Shown here: positions 23,010 through 35,346 of the stretch, piece by piece
Layout of the letters: every line of letters starts with the position of its first letter
Position numbering within the stretch: position 1 is the stretch's first letter
From: Symsagittifera roscoffensis
Lineage: Eukaryota > Xenacoelomorpha > Acoela > Convolutidae
Assembly: GCF_963678635.1 (NCBI RefSeq)
Contig: NW_026970820.1
Coordinates: 2,358,001 to 2,396,987 of the forward strand
Direction: 5' to 3'
DNA length: 38,987 bases
Notes under the pieces: model-generated
What the model was told of the DNA's origin: nothing
The model's database searches: none
What the model saw: the letters and a program-made list of their open reading frames with translations, nothing else
Program-made: the position numbers and the translations under genes

Positions 23010-24638
23010 TTGTCACTGTGGCCCCGCTGTATTCTTGACTTTTGAGGAGAAGGTTCCGCGGGGGGCGGAGCAGGAGAACGCTTAACGCACTCGCAAAAGG
23101 AGCACCCTTCGGGTGCTCTTTTTTGCTCGAAAGTTTTCTGAAACGGTATCTGATGAACTTTGTAAGGTGTCACAAAAGCAACAACACAAAACGTTCTGTA
23201 TGTGATTAGAAAAGGTCAAAAAAAATTTCTCATACTTTCAATGACTGAATCTACACCTGATCAGTCTCTAGAGAACTGTAAACCAAAGTAACTTATGTTT
23301 TTCAGTGATTCATGAAGAGGACCGTTCCAACGAAAACAAGTTTTCGGAAACAGTCCTAATATTTTTCTTGGAGCTCATTTTCAAGTACGTGGACTTTCAG
23401 TTGTGACTAATACATGAATTAGCCTTGGAATTTGTCCCAAAAAAGTTAAGTTTGTCTCAAATTGATTAGAAGCAATAGAAAAAAAAAATTTTTTTTTTAT
23501 TTGATAAAAATACTTGAGTCAGAAACGTGAAAAATCCCTTTTTTTCAAAAAGTCATAAAAAGTAGTTCAATTTGCATTAAATTACCAAACTACAATATAT
23601 GAACCAGTTCAGATTGGTTTTCATCAACAAAGCCGTAAAATTTCCATATTTAGAGAAAAGGCAAAAAAACACCTTTTTGGTTAACTGAAAAAGGTAGATA
23701 AATCGGATAAAGTCGTCTTCAAACCTATAGGACCGAAAAATAATCTAATTGAGGTATATATGTAGTGTCCCTTGTAAGGTCACATGCAAAAAGGTGAAAC
23801 AATTGGGGTGGCCACTTCAGAAAACAAGACTTTTTTTTCGGACTTTGGCCATTTTTTTGTAGTAAAGTAGTAGTAAGTTACCAGAGAAAAAAAGTTGTAA
23901 AAACCAAAATTTTTATCCAATTTTGACATTTAAATACTCTATACCTACTAAAATGACTATGGCAAGCTCAAATATGCCATCAAAACTCATTTTTTCTCAC
24001 TTTTTAAAATTTTTATTTTTTGGATATAAAATGTTGAGTCAGAAACGTGAAAAATCAGTTTTTTTTCAAAAAGTCAAAAAAAATTGTTCCAATCATTTTG
24101 TTTCACTAAAACAAACTTTTTCAGCTTGTTCAGAATGGTTTTCATGTTTAAAGCTGAAACTTTACACATTTTGAGAAAAGTGGAAAACACACCTTTTTAG
24201 TTACAAAAAAACCATCATTTTTGTTGCAGTTTTTGAAAAAACTCAAATTTTTGAGAGAAAAATTTTTTATCAAATTTTTATATTTAGGCTCCCCAAACAG
24301 TCTACTTTCATCCATTCCTTGTCAATATACCCCATTTTTTGAACCAAAACAGAGTTAATAGGTGATTTTTATCGAAAAACGTGTTTTTTACCATTTTTGC
24401 CCCCCATTTCCCTCTATAAGTCAACACATAACAAAATTTTGGCAAAACGGGGCAAAAGTGTATCCTTAGAATTTCAATACGGGGCTGCATGCAAAAAATT
24501 AGGGAATTCTGACCTCCAGTTTTCGAGAACACGACTTATTCTGCACGAAAGGTAATATAGGTAAATGTTCTTTCGAACCGACGGGGCCCCTTCCCCTGTC
24601 TCTGCTGAACGCCAAAGCCGGACGCGGCGGCCACCTAG
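23010..24638 (+). repeat. Unit 14, chimeric B'/A/B unit (1629 bp)
   Basis: The head and HP1 (23093-23126) are B'. HP2 (23318-23357) is B, and immediately after it the sequence becomes class A (AATATTTTTCTTGGAGC, ACCGAAAAATAATC, AGCTGAAACTTTACAC). It returns to B between about 24180 and 24290 and has a B tail with stem-loop at 24580-24600. The private variant GAGAACTGTAAACC is shared with unit 23, which has the same changeover. Confidence 0.93.
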
Positions 24639-26266
24639 TTGTCACTGTGGCCCCGCTAATTAAGTGACTTTTGACGAGTGGGTTCCGCGGGGGGCGGAGC
24701 AGGGGAACGCTTAACGCACTCGCAAAAGGAGCACCCTTCGGGTGCTCTTTTTTGCTCGAAAGTTTTCTGAAACGGTATCTGATGAACTTTGTAAGGTGTC
24801 ACAAAAGCAACAACACAAAACATTCTGTATGTGATTAGAAAAGATCGAAAAAGATTTCTCATACTTTCAATGACTGAATCTACACCTGATCAGTCTCTAG
24901 AGAACTCTAAACCAAAGTAACTTATGTTTTTCAGTGATTCATGAAGAGGACCGTTCCAACGAAAACAAGTTTTCGGAAACAGTCCTCATATTTTTTTCGA
25001 AGCCATTGTCAAGTACGTGGACTTTCAATTGTGACTAATAGCTGAATTGGACTTGGAATTTGTCCCAAAGAGGTTAAGTTTGTCTCAAATTGATTAGAAG
25101 CAAAAGAAAAAATAAAAAAAATTTTTATTTGGAAAAAAAAGTTGAGACAGAAACGTGAAAAAACCCATTTTTCAAAAGTCATTATAAGTAGCTCCAATTG
25201 GCTTAAATCACTAGACTACAATATATGAACCTGTTCAGAATGGTTTTCAAGACCAAAGCCGTAAAATTTCCATATTTAGAGAAAAGGCAAAAAAAAACAA
25301 CTTTTTGGTTAACTCAAAAAGGTAGATAAATCGGGTAAAGTCGTCTTCAAACCTATAGGATTGAGCAGTGATCTAAATAGGGTGTATATGTAGTGTCCTT
25401 GTTAGGTCGCATGCAAAAAACTAGAACAGTTTTGTTGGCCACTTCCGAAATTAAGACTTTTTTTTCGAAATTTGGCCATTTTTTTTTGTAGTAAAATAGT
25501 AGTAAAATAGCCGAGAAAAAAAATTGTAAAAACCATAATTTTTATTCAATTTTGACGTTTAAATACTCTATACCTTCTAAAATGTCTATGGCAAGCTCAA
25601 ATAAGCCATCAAAATTCATTTTTTCTCACTTTTTAAAATTTTTGTTTTTTTGATATACAATGTTGAGTCAGAAACGTAAAAAATCAATTTTTTTCAAAAA
25701 GTCAAAATGAAGTGTTCCAATCAATTTGTTTCACTAAAACACACTTTATGAACCTGTTCAGAATGTGTTTTTGGGTTAGAGCCGAAAATTCACCCATTTT
25801 GAGAAAAGTGGAAAAAACACCTTTTTAGTTACAAAAAAAACATCATTTTTGTTGCAGTTTTTGAAAAAACTCAAATTTTTGAGAGGAAAATTTTTTCTCA
25901 AACTTTTATAATTGGGCTCCCCAAACAGTCTACTTTCATCCATTTCTTGTCAATTAACCCCATTTTTTGAACTAAAACAGAGTTAATAGGTGATTTTTAT
26001 CGAAAAACGTGTTTTTTACCATTTTTGCCCCCCATTTCCCTCTATAAGTCAACACATAACAAAATTTTGGCAAAACGGGGCAAAAGTGTATCCTTAGAAT
26101 TTCAATACGGGGCTGCATGCAAAAAATTAGGGAATTCTGACCTCCAGTTTTCGAGAACACGACTTATTCTCCATGAAAAGGGTAAAAGGTAATTGTTCCT
26201 TCGAACCGACGGGGCCCCTTCCCCTGTCTCTGCTGAACGCCATAGCCGGACGCGGCGGCCACCTAG
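24639..26266 (+). repeat. Unit 15, class B satellite repeat (1628 bp)
   Basis: Near-identical copy of unit 3, sharing CATTATAAGTAG, TGAACTAAAACAG and CTCCATGAAAAGGG. One base shorter, in a T run after HP2. HP1 is at 24722-24755, HP2 at 24947-24986 and the tail stem-loop at 26208-26228. It is followed by the copy of unit 2, so the two partners are in the opposite order from units 2-3. Confidence 0.94.
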
Positions 26267-27907
26267 ATAGGTCAGTGACCTGCGGTGCATGGGTGTTATG
26301 GGCTTGATTCGTCAGCATTGGCCTGGGGGCCGTTAGCTTCAAGACATGTGGCACTCGCAGAAAAAGAGCACCCGAAGGGTGCTCTTTTTCTGCTCGAATG
26401 TCTTGTGAAACGGTATCTGATGAACTTTGTAGGGTGTTTTAAAAGCAACATGACAAAACTTTCTGTATCTGATCAGTAATGGTCAAAAAAGATTTATGAC
26501 ACTTTCAATGACTGAAGCTACACCTGATCAGTCTCTAGAGAACTCTAAAACAAAGTAACTTATATTTTTCAGTGACTCATGAAGAGGACTGTTTCAACGA
26601 AAACAAGTTTTCGGAAACAGTCCTAATGTTTTTCTTGGAGCTCATTTTTAAGTACGTGGACTTTCAATTGTGACTAATAGTTGAATTAGACTTGGAATTT
26701 GTCCCAAAAAAGTTAAGTTTGTCTCAAATTGATTAGAAGCAATAGAAAAAAAAAAAACTTTTTTTTATTTGACCAAAATACTTGAGTCAGAAACGTGAAA
26801 AATTCCTTTTTTTTCAAAAAGTCATAAGAAGTAGTTCAATTTGCATTAAATCACTAAACTAGAATAATTGAACCTGTTCAGATTGGTTTTCACGAACAAA
26901 GTCGTAAAATTTCCATATTTAGAGAAAAGGCAAAAAAACACCTTTTTGGTTAACTGAAAAAGGTAGATAAATCGGATAAAGTCGTCTTCAAACCTATAGG
27001 ACCGAAAAATGATGTAATTGAGGTATATATGTAGTGTCCCTTGTAAGGTCACATGCAAAAAGGTGAAACAATTGGGGCGGCCACTTCAGAAAACCAGACT
27101 ATTTTTCGGACTTTGGCCATTTTTATTTGTAGTAAAGTAGTCGTAAGTTACCAGAGAAAAAAAAATTGTAAAAACCAAAATTTTTATCCAATTTTGACAA
27201 TTAAATACTCTATACCTACTAAAATGGCTATGGCAAGCTCAAATATGCCATCAAAACTCATTTTTTCTCACTTTTTAAATTTTTTGTTTTTTTGATATAA
27301 AATGTTGAGTCAGAAACGTGAAAAATCAGTTTTTTTTCAAAAAGTCAAAAAAAGTTGTTCCAATCAATTTGTTTCACTAAAACACAATTTCTCAGCCTGT
27401 TCAGAATGGTTTTCATGTTTAAAGCTGAAACTTTACACATTTTGAGAAAAGTGGAAAAAATAACTTTTTAGTTACAAAAAAACCATCATTTTTGTTGCAT
27501 TTTTTGAGAAAACTCAAATTTTTAAGAAAAACAAATTTTCTTTAACCTACATAATTGGGCTCCTAAAACAGTCTACTTTCATCCATTCTTCATCAAATTA
27601 CCCCAATTTGTTAACCAAAATAGAGTTACTGAGCCATTTTTACCAAAAAACGTGGTTTTTCCCTGTTTTTCCCCATTTTTCCCACTATAAGTCAACGCAT
27701 AACAAAATTTTGGGAAAACGGAGCAAAAGTGTATCCTTAGAATTGCATTTTAGGCCCGCATGCCAATTTTTATCGAATTCTATCCCGACAATTTTGAGAT
27801 CAGCACTTTTTCCGAGCAAATAGTCATACCGTTATAATTCTTTGGCCGTTCGGGGCCCCTACCCCAAACTCACTAAACAAAGACGCCGAAGGCGGACGGC
27901 CACCTAG
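26267..27907 (+). repeat. Unit 16, class A satellite repeat (1641 bp)
   Basis: Near-identical copy of unit 2, of equal length and carrying its private variants. HP1 is at 26357-26393, HP2 at 26585-26624 and the tail stem-loop at 27848-27869. The head has GGGGGCCGTTAGC where all other A units have GGGGGCCATTAGC, which weakens the small TGGCC/GGCCA stem at its outer pair. Confidence 0.94.
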
Positions 27908-29538
27908 TTGTCACTGTGGCCCCGCTGTATTCTTGACTTTTGAGGAGAAGGTTCCGCGGGGGGCGGAGCAGGGGAACGCTTAACGCACTCGCAAAAGGAG
28001 CACCCTTCGGGTGCTCTTTTTTGCTCGAAAGTTTTCTGAAACGGTATCTGATGAACTTTGTAAGGTTTCACAAAAGCAACGACACAAAATGTTCTGTATG
28101 TGATAAGAAAAGGTCAAAAAAAATTTCTCATACTTTCAATGACTGAATCTACACCTGATCAGTCTCTAGAGAACTCTAAACCAAAGTAACTTTTGTTTTT
28201 CACTGATTCATGAAGAGGACCGTTCCAACGAAAACAAGTTTTCGGAAACAGTCCTCATATTTTTTTTCGATCCCATTGTCAAGTACGTGAACTTTCAATT
28301 GTGAATTATAGCTGAATTGGAGTTGGAATTTGTCCCAAAAAGGTTAAGTTTGTCTCAAATTGATTAGAAGCAAAAGAAAAAAAAACATTTTTTTTTATTT
28401 GGAAAAAAAAAGTTGAGTCAGAAACGTGAAAAAATCCTTTTTTCAAAAGTCATAATAAGTAGCTACAATTTTCTTAAATCACTAGGCTACAAAATAAGAA
28501 CCTGTTTAGGATGGTTTCTATGACCAAAGCCGTAAAATTTCCATATTTAGAGAAAAGGCAAAAAAAAACAACTTTTTGGTTAACTCAAAAAGGTAGATAA
28601 ATCGGGTAAAATCGTCTTCAAACCTATAGGATCGAAAAGTGATCTAAATAGGGTATATATTTAGTGTCCTTGTTAGGTCGCATGCAAAAAAACTAGAACA
28701 GTTTTGTTGGCCACTTCCGAAATTAAGACTTTTTTTTCGAAATTTGGCCATTTTTATTTGTAGTAAAATAGTAGTAAAATAGCCGAGAAAAAAAATTGTA
28801 AAAACCATAATTTTTATCGAATCTTGACGTTTAAATACTCTATACCTACTAAAATGTCTATGGCAAGCTCAAATAAGCCATCAAAATTCATTTTTTCTCA
28901 CTTTTTAAAATTTTTGTTTTTTTGATATACAATGTTGAGTCAGAAACGGGAAAAATCAATTTTTTTCAAAAAGTCAAAATAAAGTGTTCCAATCAATTTG
29001 TTTCACTAAAACACACTTTATGAACATGTTCAGAATGGGTTTTTTGGGTTGAAGCCGAAAATTCACCTATTTTGAGAAAAGTGGAAAAAACACCTTTTTA
29101 GTTACAAAAAAACCATCATTTTTGTTGCAGTTTTTGAAAAAACTCAAATTTTTGACAGTAAATTTTTTCACAAACTTTTATATTTAAGCTCCCCAAACAG
29201 TCTACTTTCATCCATTCCTGGTCAATATACCCCATTTTCTCAACCAATACAGAGTTAATGGGTGATTTTTATCGAAAAACGTGTTTTTTACCATTTTTGC
29301 CCCCCATTTCCCTCTATAAGTCAACACATAACAAAATTTTGGCAAAACGGGGCAAAAGTGTATCCTTAGAATTTCAATACGGGGCTGCATGCAAAAAATT
29401 AGGGAATTCTGACCTCCAGTTTTCGAGAACACGACTTATTCTGCACGAAAGGTAATATAGGTAAATGTTCTTTCGAACCGACGGGGCCCCTTCCCCTGTC
29501 TCTACTGAACGCCAAAGCCGGACGCGGCGGCCACCTAG
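27908..29538 (+). repeat. Unit 17, class B' satellite repeat (1631 bp)
   Basis: HP1 is at 27991-28024, HP2 at 28216-28255 and the tail stem-loop at 29480-29500. It carries the B' body marker AAGAACCTGTTTAGGATGG and the shorter tail variant (CACGAAAGGTAATATAGG). Private variants include AAGGTTTCACAAAAGC and CACTGATTCATG, the latter replacing the otherwise general CAGTGATTCATG. Confidence 0.93.
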
Positions 29539-31163
29539 TTGTCACTGTGGCCCCGCTAATTAAGTGACTTTTGACGAGTGGGTTCCGCGGGGGGCGGAGC
29601 AGGGGAACGCTTAACGCACTCGCAAAAGGAGCACCCTTCGGGTGCTCTTTTTTGCTCGAAAGTTTTCTGAAACGGTATCTGATGAACTTTGTAAGGTGTC
29701 ACAAAAGCAACAACACAAAACATTCTGTATGTGATTAGAAAAGATCGAAAAAGATTTCTCATACTTTCAATGACTGAATCTACACCTGATCAGTCTCTAG
29801 AGAACTCTAAACCAAAGTAACTTATGTTTTTCAGTGATTCATGAAGAGGACCGTTCCAACGAAAACAAGTTTTCGGAAACAGTCCTCATATTTTTTTTCG
29901 AAGCCATTGTCAAGTACGTGGACTTTCAATTGTGACTAATAGCTGAATTGGACTTGGAATTTGTCCCAAAGAGGTTAAGTTTGTCTCAAATTGATTAGAA
30001 GCAAAAGAAAAAATAAAAAAAATTTTTATTTGGAAAAAAAAGTTGAGACAGAAACGTGAAAAAACCCATTTTTCAAAAGTCATTAAAAGTAGCTCCAATT
30101 GGCTTAAATCACTAGACTACAATATATGAACCTGTTCAGAATGGTTTTCAACACCAAAGCCGTAAAATTTCCATATTTAGAGAAAAGGCAAAAAAACAAC
30201 TTTTTGGTTAACTCAAAAAGGTAGATAAATCGGGTAAAGTCGTCTTCAAACCTATAGGATTGAGCAGTGATCTAAATAGGGTGTATATGTAGTGTCCTTG
30301 TTAGGTCGCATGCAAAAAACTAGAACAGTTTTGTTGGCCACTTCCGAAATTAAGACTTTTTTTTCGAAATTTGGCCATTTTTTTTTGTAGTAAAATAGTA
30401 GTAAAATAGCCGAGAAAAAAAATTGTAAAAACCATAATTTTTATTCAATTTTGACGTTTAAGTACTCTATACCTACTAAAATGTCTATGGCAAGCTCAAA
30501 TAAGCCATCAAAATTCATTTTTTCTCACTTTTTAAAATTTTTGTTTTTTTGATACAATGTTGAGTCAGAAACGTAAAAAATCAATTTTTTTCAAAAAGTC
30601 AAAATAAAGTGTTCCAATCAATTTGTTTCACTAAAACACACTTTATGAACCTGTTCAGAATGTGTTTTTAGGTTAGAGCCGAAAATTCACCCATTTTGAG
30701 AAAAGTGGAAAAAACACCTTTTTAGTTACAAAAAAACCATCATTTTTGTTGCAGTTTTTGAAAAAACTCAAATTTTTGACAAAATTTTTTTTTCTCAAAC
30801 TTTTTCATTTAGGCTCCCCAAACAGTCTACTTTCATCCATTTCTTGTCAATATACCCCCTTTTTTGAACCAAAACAGAGTTAATAGGTGATTTTTATCAA
30901 AAAACGTGTTTTTTACCATTTTTGCCCCCCATTTCCCTCTATAAGTCAACACATAACAAAATTTTGGCAAAACGGGGCAAAAGTGTATCCTTAGAATTTC
31001 AATACGGGGCTGCATGCAAAAAATTAGGGAATTCTGACCTCCAGTTTTCGAGAACACGACTTATTCTGCACGAAAGGTAATATAGGTAAATGTTCTTTCG
31101 AACCGACGGGGCCCCTTCCCCTGTCTCTACTGAACGCCAAAGCCGGACGCGGCGGCCACCTAG
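29539..31163 (+). repeat. Unit 18, class B satellite repeat (1625 bp)
   Basis: The head and most of the body match units 3, 9 and 15, but the tail is the short CACGAAAGGTAATATAGG form typical of B' units, so the tail appears to have been exchanged. HP1 is at 29622-29655, HP2 at 29847-29886 and the tail stem-loop at 31105-31125. Confidence 0.93.
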
Positions 31164-32789
31164 TTGTCACTGTGGCCCCGCTGTATTCTTGACTTTTGAG
31201 GAGAAGGTTCCGCGGGGGGCGGAGCAGGGGAACGCTTAACGCACTCGCAAAAGGAGCACCCTTCGGGTGCTCTTTTTTGCTCGAAAGTTTTCTGAAACGG
31301 TATCTGATGAACTTTGTAAGGTGTCACAAAAGCAACAACACAAAACGTTCTGTATGTGATTAGAAAAGGTCAAAAAAAATTTCTCATACTTTCAATGACT
31401 GAATCTACACCTGATCAGTCTCTAGAGAACTCTAAACCAAAGTAACTTTTGTTTTTCAGTGATTCATGAAGAGGACCGTTCCAACGAAAACAAGTTTTCG
31501 GAAACAGTCCTCATATTTTTTTTCGAGCCCATTGTCAAGTACGTGAACTTTGAATTGTGAATTATAGCTGAATTGGACTTGGAATTTGTCCCAAAAAGGT
31601 TAAGTTTGTCTCAAATTGATTAGAAGCAAAAGAAAAAAAATTTTTTTTTTTATTTGGAAAAAAAAGTTGAGTCAGAAACGTGAAAAAATCCTTTTTCAAA
31701 AGTCATAAAAAGTAGCTCCAGTTTTCTTAAATCAGTAGGCTACAATATAAGAACCTGTTTAGGATGGTTTCCATGACCAAAGCCGTAAAATTTCCATATT
31801 TAGAGAAAAGGCAAAAAAAACAACTTTTTGGTTAACTCAAAAAGGTAGATAAATCGGGTAAAGTCGTCTTCAAACCTATAGGATCGAAAAGTGATCTAAA
31901 TAGGGTATATATGTAGTGTCCTTGTTAGAATGCATGCAAAAAACTAGAACAGTTTTGTTGGCCACTTCCGAAATTAAGACTTTTATTCGAAATTTGGCCA
32001 TTTTTATTTGTAGTAAAATAGTAGTAAAATAGCCGAGAAAAAAAAAATTGTAAAAACCATAATTTTTATCCAATTTTGACGTTTAAATACTCTATACCTA
32101 CTAAAATGTCTATGGCAAGCTCAAATCAGCCATCAAAATTCATTTTTTCTCACTTTTTAAAATTTTGTTTTTTTGTTATACAATGTTGAGTCAGAAACAC
32201 GAAAAATCAATTTTTTCCAAAAAGTCAAAATAAAGTGTTCCAATCAATTTGTTTCACTAAAACACACTTTATAAACCTGTTCAGAATGGGTTTTTGGGTT
32301 AAAGCCCAAAACTCACCCATTTTGAGAAAAGTGGAAAAAACACCTTTTTAGTTACAAAAAAACCATCATTTTTGTTGCAGTTTTTGAAAAAACTCAAATT
32401 TTTGAGAAAAACTTTTTTTCTCAAACTTTTATATTTAGGCTCCCCAAACAGTCTACTTTCATCCATTTCTTGTCAATATACCCCATTTTTTGAACCAAAA
32501 CAGAGTTAATAGGTGATTTTTATCGAAAAACGTGTTTTTTACCATTTTTGCCCCCCATTTCCCTCTATAAGTCAACACATAACAAAATTTTGGCAAAACG
32601 GGGCAAAAGTGTATCCTTAGAATTTCAATACGGGGCTGCATGCAAAAAATTAGGGAATTCTGACCTCCAGTTTTCGAGAACACGACTTATTCTGCACGAA
32701 AGGTAATATAGGTAAATGTTCTTTCGAACCGACGGGGCCCCTTCCCCTGTCTCTACTGAACGCCAAAGCCGGACGCGGCGGCCACCTAG
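31164..32789 (+). repeat. Unit 19, class B' satellite repeat (1626 bp)
   Basis: HP1 is at 31247-31280, HP2 at 31472-31511 and the tail stem-loop at 32731-32751. It is close to unit 5 and, like it, lies immediately before a C unit. The first GCATGC box is preceded by GTTAGAAT instead of GTTAGGTC. Confidence 0.93.
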
Positions 32790-34382
32790 TTGTCACTGTG
32801 GCCCCGCTAATTTCTTGACTTTTGAGGAGAAGGTTCCGCGGGGGGCGGAGCAGGGGAACGCTAAACGCACTCGCAAAAAGGAGCACCCTCCGGGTGCTCT
32901 TTTTTTGCTCGAAAGTCTTGTGAAACGGTTTGGAACTGTAAGTATTGGAAGCAGTTACAGAGAAAACTTTCTGCATCTTTGTGCTCATAGTCACAAGTGA
33001 TTTTCGAGAGCTTCAATAACTCAATCTTGACATGATCTATCTCTAAAATAGACTAAATTAAGTGATTTTAAGTTTTTCAATGATTCTTGAAGAGGACTGT
33101 CTCAACGAAAACAAGTTTTCGGAAACAGTCCTGGTAACTTAGTTTTGACCTCATTTTTGAGTCTATTGCCTTCAAACTGTGATTAGTAGGCTAACGGGAC
33201 CTATATTATGTCCTAAAAGATTGAGTTTGTGTCAAAAAGATGAAAGGCAAGAGAAAAAAAACATTAAAAAAGTATTAAAAATTTCAAAAAATTAAAAAAA
33301 ATTGAAATTTTTTTCCAAAACACTCGGTTTTTTGTTTTGTCATAAAATAACAACAAAATGACGTAAAATGGACTTCAAATAGTGCATTTCGACTAGTTTT
33401 TACGGTTCAAGCACATTTAAACTTAATAATAACGTTCAAAAAACCACTGGAAAGGGTGTTTTTCAGCAAACGCCCTTTTTTGACCACACCTACGAAATCC
33501 ATAACTTTTTATCTAACAAAGATAGAGATCTCGGGTTTTTTGCATTGTAAAAACCATCCTAAGGCTCACCTGTCGCACGTAAAAATCAACAAATTTTTTT
33601 TTTAATTTTTCCCGCAATTTCGAATTAGGGCGTTTTTTGGCTATTTTTGGTCCTTTTGGGCGATAAAAAGTCAAATTTAGAGACATCTGTAAAAAAAACT
33701 GTTATCACATGATAGAGTCAGCTTGCCATGGCTTACCAAATAGTGTCCTGAGTGAGACCAAAAATGCCCTCTAAATGTCCGTGGGGTGAGGAAATTGAAA
33801 AATTTAATTTTTGGCGGGAAAATTTGAAATTTTTCAAAAAAACATTTACTCTGCAGACAAAGGCTTTGAACTAATGTTGGCATGGCACGCATTTTTTGCC
33901 TTCATAACTAGGGTCGATTTCTGCCGGGAACATTGATTTTTCAAAAGAATGACCAAAAATTTTGTTGCATTTTTTCAAAAAAATCAAAATTTTGAGAAAA
34001 ATAAAAGTTCCCAATCTTACATATTTAAGCTCCCCAAACAGTCTACTTTCATCCATTCCCTATCAATATACCCCATTTTCTCAACCAAAATTGAGTTATG
34101 GGGCCAAAAAGTCAAAAAACGTGAAAAAACGACATTTCACGCCCATTTTCGCCCCAAAAGTACCACACATAATGTTTTTTCGGAAAAACGTCACCAGAGT
34201 TTTCGCCTTATCTCAAAAAGTTTCAGGGGAGTTGGCAAAATTTCAGAGGGATCTGACCTACAGTTTTCGAGAACTTGACTTTTTCTGCAAGAAAAGAATA
34301 AAAGGTAAATGTTCCTTCGAACCGACGGGGCCCCTTCCCCTGTCTCTACTGAACGCCATAGCCGGACGCGGCGGCCACCTAG
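32790..34382 (+). repeat. Unit 20, class C body with a B'-type head (1593 bp)
   Basis: The body matches unit 6, but the first ~60 bases (TTGTCACTGTGG, TTTCTTGACTTTTGAGGAG) are of B' type, not unit 6's ATGTTTTTGTGG head. HP1 is at 32873-32908 with a TCC loop, and here its GAGCACCC core is fully paired. HP2 is at 33093-33132. The C-specific hairpin is at 33451-33478. The tail stem-loop is at 34324-34344. A 157-codon frame at 33962-34435 crosses into unit 21 and is not supported as a gene. Confidence 0.93.
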
Positions 34383-34858
34383 AGGAAATTGTTTCGCCCC
34401 ACCCACCCGACCTAAGCCTTTACCCACCCACCTGATCAGTCAGTGCGCCTTCACGTCTTCTTTTGAAAATTGATTCATTCCGTAGCTGGAATTGATTAAT
34501 GGTTTTCCCTAATACATGAAACTTTGACAGACAGATATCCAACTATTTGATAGAGCATTTTTCGAATCACTTCTTCAAATAGATTTTAAAAAAAAGCGTA
34601 AAAAAAATCATGCGCTTTTATTACATATGTCATCGAAGCAAAAAGAGTACCGTGTTGGTTCCATAAATGGCTCCCAGTACCCACAATGCTAAGATGCAGG
34701 AAAAATACCTTTCTATTAAATTTGAGATACAATGTCTCATGAAGGAAATGGAAACGCTATCCTAGGGTGCAGGTTTTCTGAAAAAATGGTATCAGCTGAA
34801 ACATAACAGCACAACATAGCGGCTGCTCTCTATTTCTCTGCTCTTTATTCGAGGTCCC

Positions 34859-34900
34859 GGATGCCCCTACCTGGGACCACAAGGGTCCCAGGGCGCATCC
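34859..34900. other. Class E second hairpin
   Basis: GGATGC pairs with GCATCC and CCTGGGACC with GGTCCCAGG, with an internal loop of 5 and 2 bases and a terminal loop ACAAG. GGCTGCTC (34821-34828), GGTCCC (34853-34858) and GCATCCTA nearby match strings of the class D module, so the two appear related although the arms that pair are different. Confidence 0.7.
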
Positions 34901-35346
34901 TATAGGGATTAAAGCATCAAACGTACAATCATGAAATGAGAAATTCTAATCACTTATTACAATGTTCCATATTTCATTTTGCTCAGCAATCAGTAAACTG
35001 TTGTATTTTTAACTTGAAGAGCCTATTATATTATCAAACAAAATTTTTCGATAAAAATTACATTTTCTTTTAGTTTTTCAAACAATATTTTACAATTTGA
35101 AACAAAAAGAAACATTGCATTTCTTTGCAGTAACTAAGTCAGTGCACTGTAGCTACACTAGTGAATGTAAAACATAGTTAAAAAAACGGACAACTGAATC
35201 TGGTTTTTTAAATTTAATGTTTTTTTGTTCGGCTTTTAAATAGGATCACGTCAATTAATAATTGAAATTGAGCAAAGACAAGAATATAACACTCGCAATT
35301 TTTGTTCAATATTGACTAGAAAAATGATCAAACCACTCTATATTGC

